A stretch of DNA of 64,000 nucleotides, taken from Gemmatimonadota bacterium. GTDB lineage: Bacteria; Gemmatimonadota; Gemmatimonadetes; Gemmatimonadales; Gemmatimonadaceae. The translations under genes and the position numbers were made by a program. The stretch spans positions 248,001-312,000 of the forward strand of contig JAIOPJ010000016.1 in assembly GCA_021413975.1 (NCBI GenBank), given 5' to 3'. A model generated the notes under the pieces. The model was not told the origin of the DNA, made no database searches, and was given only the letters and a program-made list of their open reading frames with translations. Position 1 is the stretch's first letter, and every line of letters starts with the position of its first letter. Of this stretch, positions 63,024 to 64,000 are shown piece after piece.

Positions 63024-63079
63024 CGTTCCGGCACCATGCGTCGCCGATCGCCGGCGCGCCGTCGTGGCGTGGAGCTGAT

Positions 63080-64000
63080 TCAGCGCTCGAGCTTGAACCC
63101 CGCGTCCACCGCCGGCCGCTTCGGTGCATTGGCCACGTACCATCCGGTGAGGTACATCCACTGCGCCATCCGCGTGAGCTTGGCGTAGTCGATCCGTTCG
63201 GGGAGGTCGCCCGCGGTGTGATAGTCGTCGTGCAGGTTGGTCGTGTACATCAAGGCCGGGATGCCCAGGCGCGCGTAGGGCAGGTGATCGCTCCGGAAGT
63301 ACCATCCTTCGGGGTGGGTCGGGCGGTCCCACAGCGTATCGACCACGAAGCGGCCCGTCTGGGCGTTGGCCTGCAGTGCCATCGTGACGAGTTCCGCCGA
63401 GACGCGATGCGGCGGTTGCACGCCGAGCAGGGCCGCCGTGTCGGGATTGTTCCGGCCGATCATGTCGCCGTTGAGCACGGTCACGATCTGCGCCAGCGGA
63501 ACCACCGGGTGCGCCGAGTGGTAGCGCGATCCCAGCAGGCCGCGCTCCTCGGCGCCGTGGTGGACGAAGAGCACGGAGCGCTTGGGGCGCTGCGCGACGA
63601 AGGCCCGTGCCGCCGCGAACTGCGCCACGCTCACTGACGCATTGTCGTCCGCGCCGGCGAGCACCGAATCGCCGGGGACGAGCAGGCGCACGCCATTGGC
63701 GTCCTGGTGCGAGCTGTAGAGCACGTACTCCTCGCGCAACACCGGGTCGGTGCCGCGCAGCCTGCCGATGACGTTCACCGACGGCACGTCGAACCGCTCG
63801 AGTCGGACCGAGAGCGCGACCTCGGGAGCCTGCTGCAGCGTCGCCGCCATCGCGGCACGCACCATGTACGCGGGTGTCGGGCCGACGCCGAGCCCCGGCA
63901 CGGGCGCCACACGATCGGATCCCCCCGCGGCGCGCGGCGTCGCGTGGTCCACGTCGTAGTCACCGCGTGCGCGCTGGACGGCGAGCGCGGCGAAGTCATC
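63080..64000 (-). CDS. M28-family zinc peptidase (partial, 5' end outside)
   Basis: The last 307 codons of an M28 peptidase; it runs past the window edge. YSSHQDANGVR, GADDNASVSVAQFAAARAF (bridging Asp), HHGAEERGLLGSRYHSAH (Glu) and VLNGDMIGRN (Asp) are the metal-site blocks, and NLHDDYHTAGDLPERIDY holds the last His. The order matches aminopeptidases such as those in the window at 54881, but the two are not close copies. The N-terminus and any signal are not seen. Confidence 0.88.
   Translation of the reverse strand, partial: DDFAALAVQRARGDYDVDHATPRAAGGSDRVAPVPGLGVGPTPAYMVRAAMAATLQQAPEVALSVRLERFDVPSVNVIGRLRGTDPVLREEYVLYSSHQDANGVRLLVPGDSVLAGADDNASVSVAQFAAARAFVAQRPKRSVLFVHHGAEERGLLGSRYHSAHPVVPLAQIVTVLNGDMIGRNNPDTAALLGVQPPHRVSAELVTMALQANAQTGRFVVDTLWDRPTHPEGWYFRSDHLPYARLGIPALMYTTNLHDDYHTAGDLPERIDYAKLTRMAQWMYLTGWYVANAPKRPAVDAGFKLER

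Overview
The window is very GC-rich (roughly 70%), densely coded bacterial DNA from an undomesticated environmental lineage. It encodes a zinc-ribbon Ser/Thr kinase with a PEGA tail, VPS10/BNR propeller proteins, a carboxypeptidase-regulatory/TonB receptor, several exported DinB and M28 proteins, and the futalosine menaquinone genes mqnB and mqnD. This combination fits Gemmatimonadota best, but that is inferred from gene content, not from a marker gene. I saw no rRNA, tRNA, CRISPR array, insertion sequence or prophage.

Layout. 1-3.6 kb: a PEGA Ser/Thr kinase coupled to a secreted pseudo-protease. 4-13.8 kb: an APC permease, an aldo-keto reductase/Rid fusion, a sialidase/beta-lactamase fusion, a 1071-residue VPS10-like propeller protein, and a membrane protein with its winged-helix regulator. 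13.9-21.4 kb: a short UppS-like prenyltransferase, a DUF4173 membrane protein, a P-loop kinase, a hybrid histidine kinase, DinB and an exported class V aminotransferase. 21.4-24.8 kb: a three-gene envelope operon. 24.9-32.4 kb: GNAT, acyl-CoA dehydrogenase, RidA, a miniature MscL, DinB, a YedI/DUF808 protein and a MshEN-like protein. 33-37.4 kb: an M48 lipoprotein and a sulP-carbonic anhydrase-tetR operon with a tandem operator. 37.5 kb: a GT2 glycosyltransferase.

The most distinctive part is 38.5-52.1 kb. Eleven minus-strand genes with mostly overlapping or tight junctions run glgA-like, GH57/DUF3536, two paralogous ATP-grasp ligases, two alpha/beta-hydrolase esterases, a RimK-like ATP-grasp, a circularly permuted ATP-grasp, a YbdK-type carboxylate-amine ligase, a peptidase-C26 gamma-glutamyl hydrolase, and a glutamate-cysteine-ligase-like enzyme. 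Six ATP-dependent carboxylate-amine ligases joined to alpha-glucan enzymes and hydrolases do not match any pathway I know. The set suggests synthesis of a peptide- or amino-acid-decorated glucan, or a gamma-glutamyl small molecule.

52.3-64 kb: mqnB-mqnD (menaquinone), a GGDEF cyclase, an M28 peptidase, an exported protein of unknown function, a DUF1579-like protein, an amidohydrolase lipoprotein, a TonB receptor and a second M28 peptidase cut by the window end. Across the window, neighbouring genes often share ATGA/GTGA junctions, convergent genes share CTAG stops, and several unlinked genes have a TANNNT box 6-7 nt before the start codon, which suggests leaderless transcripts.
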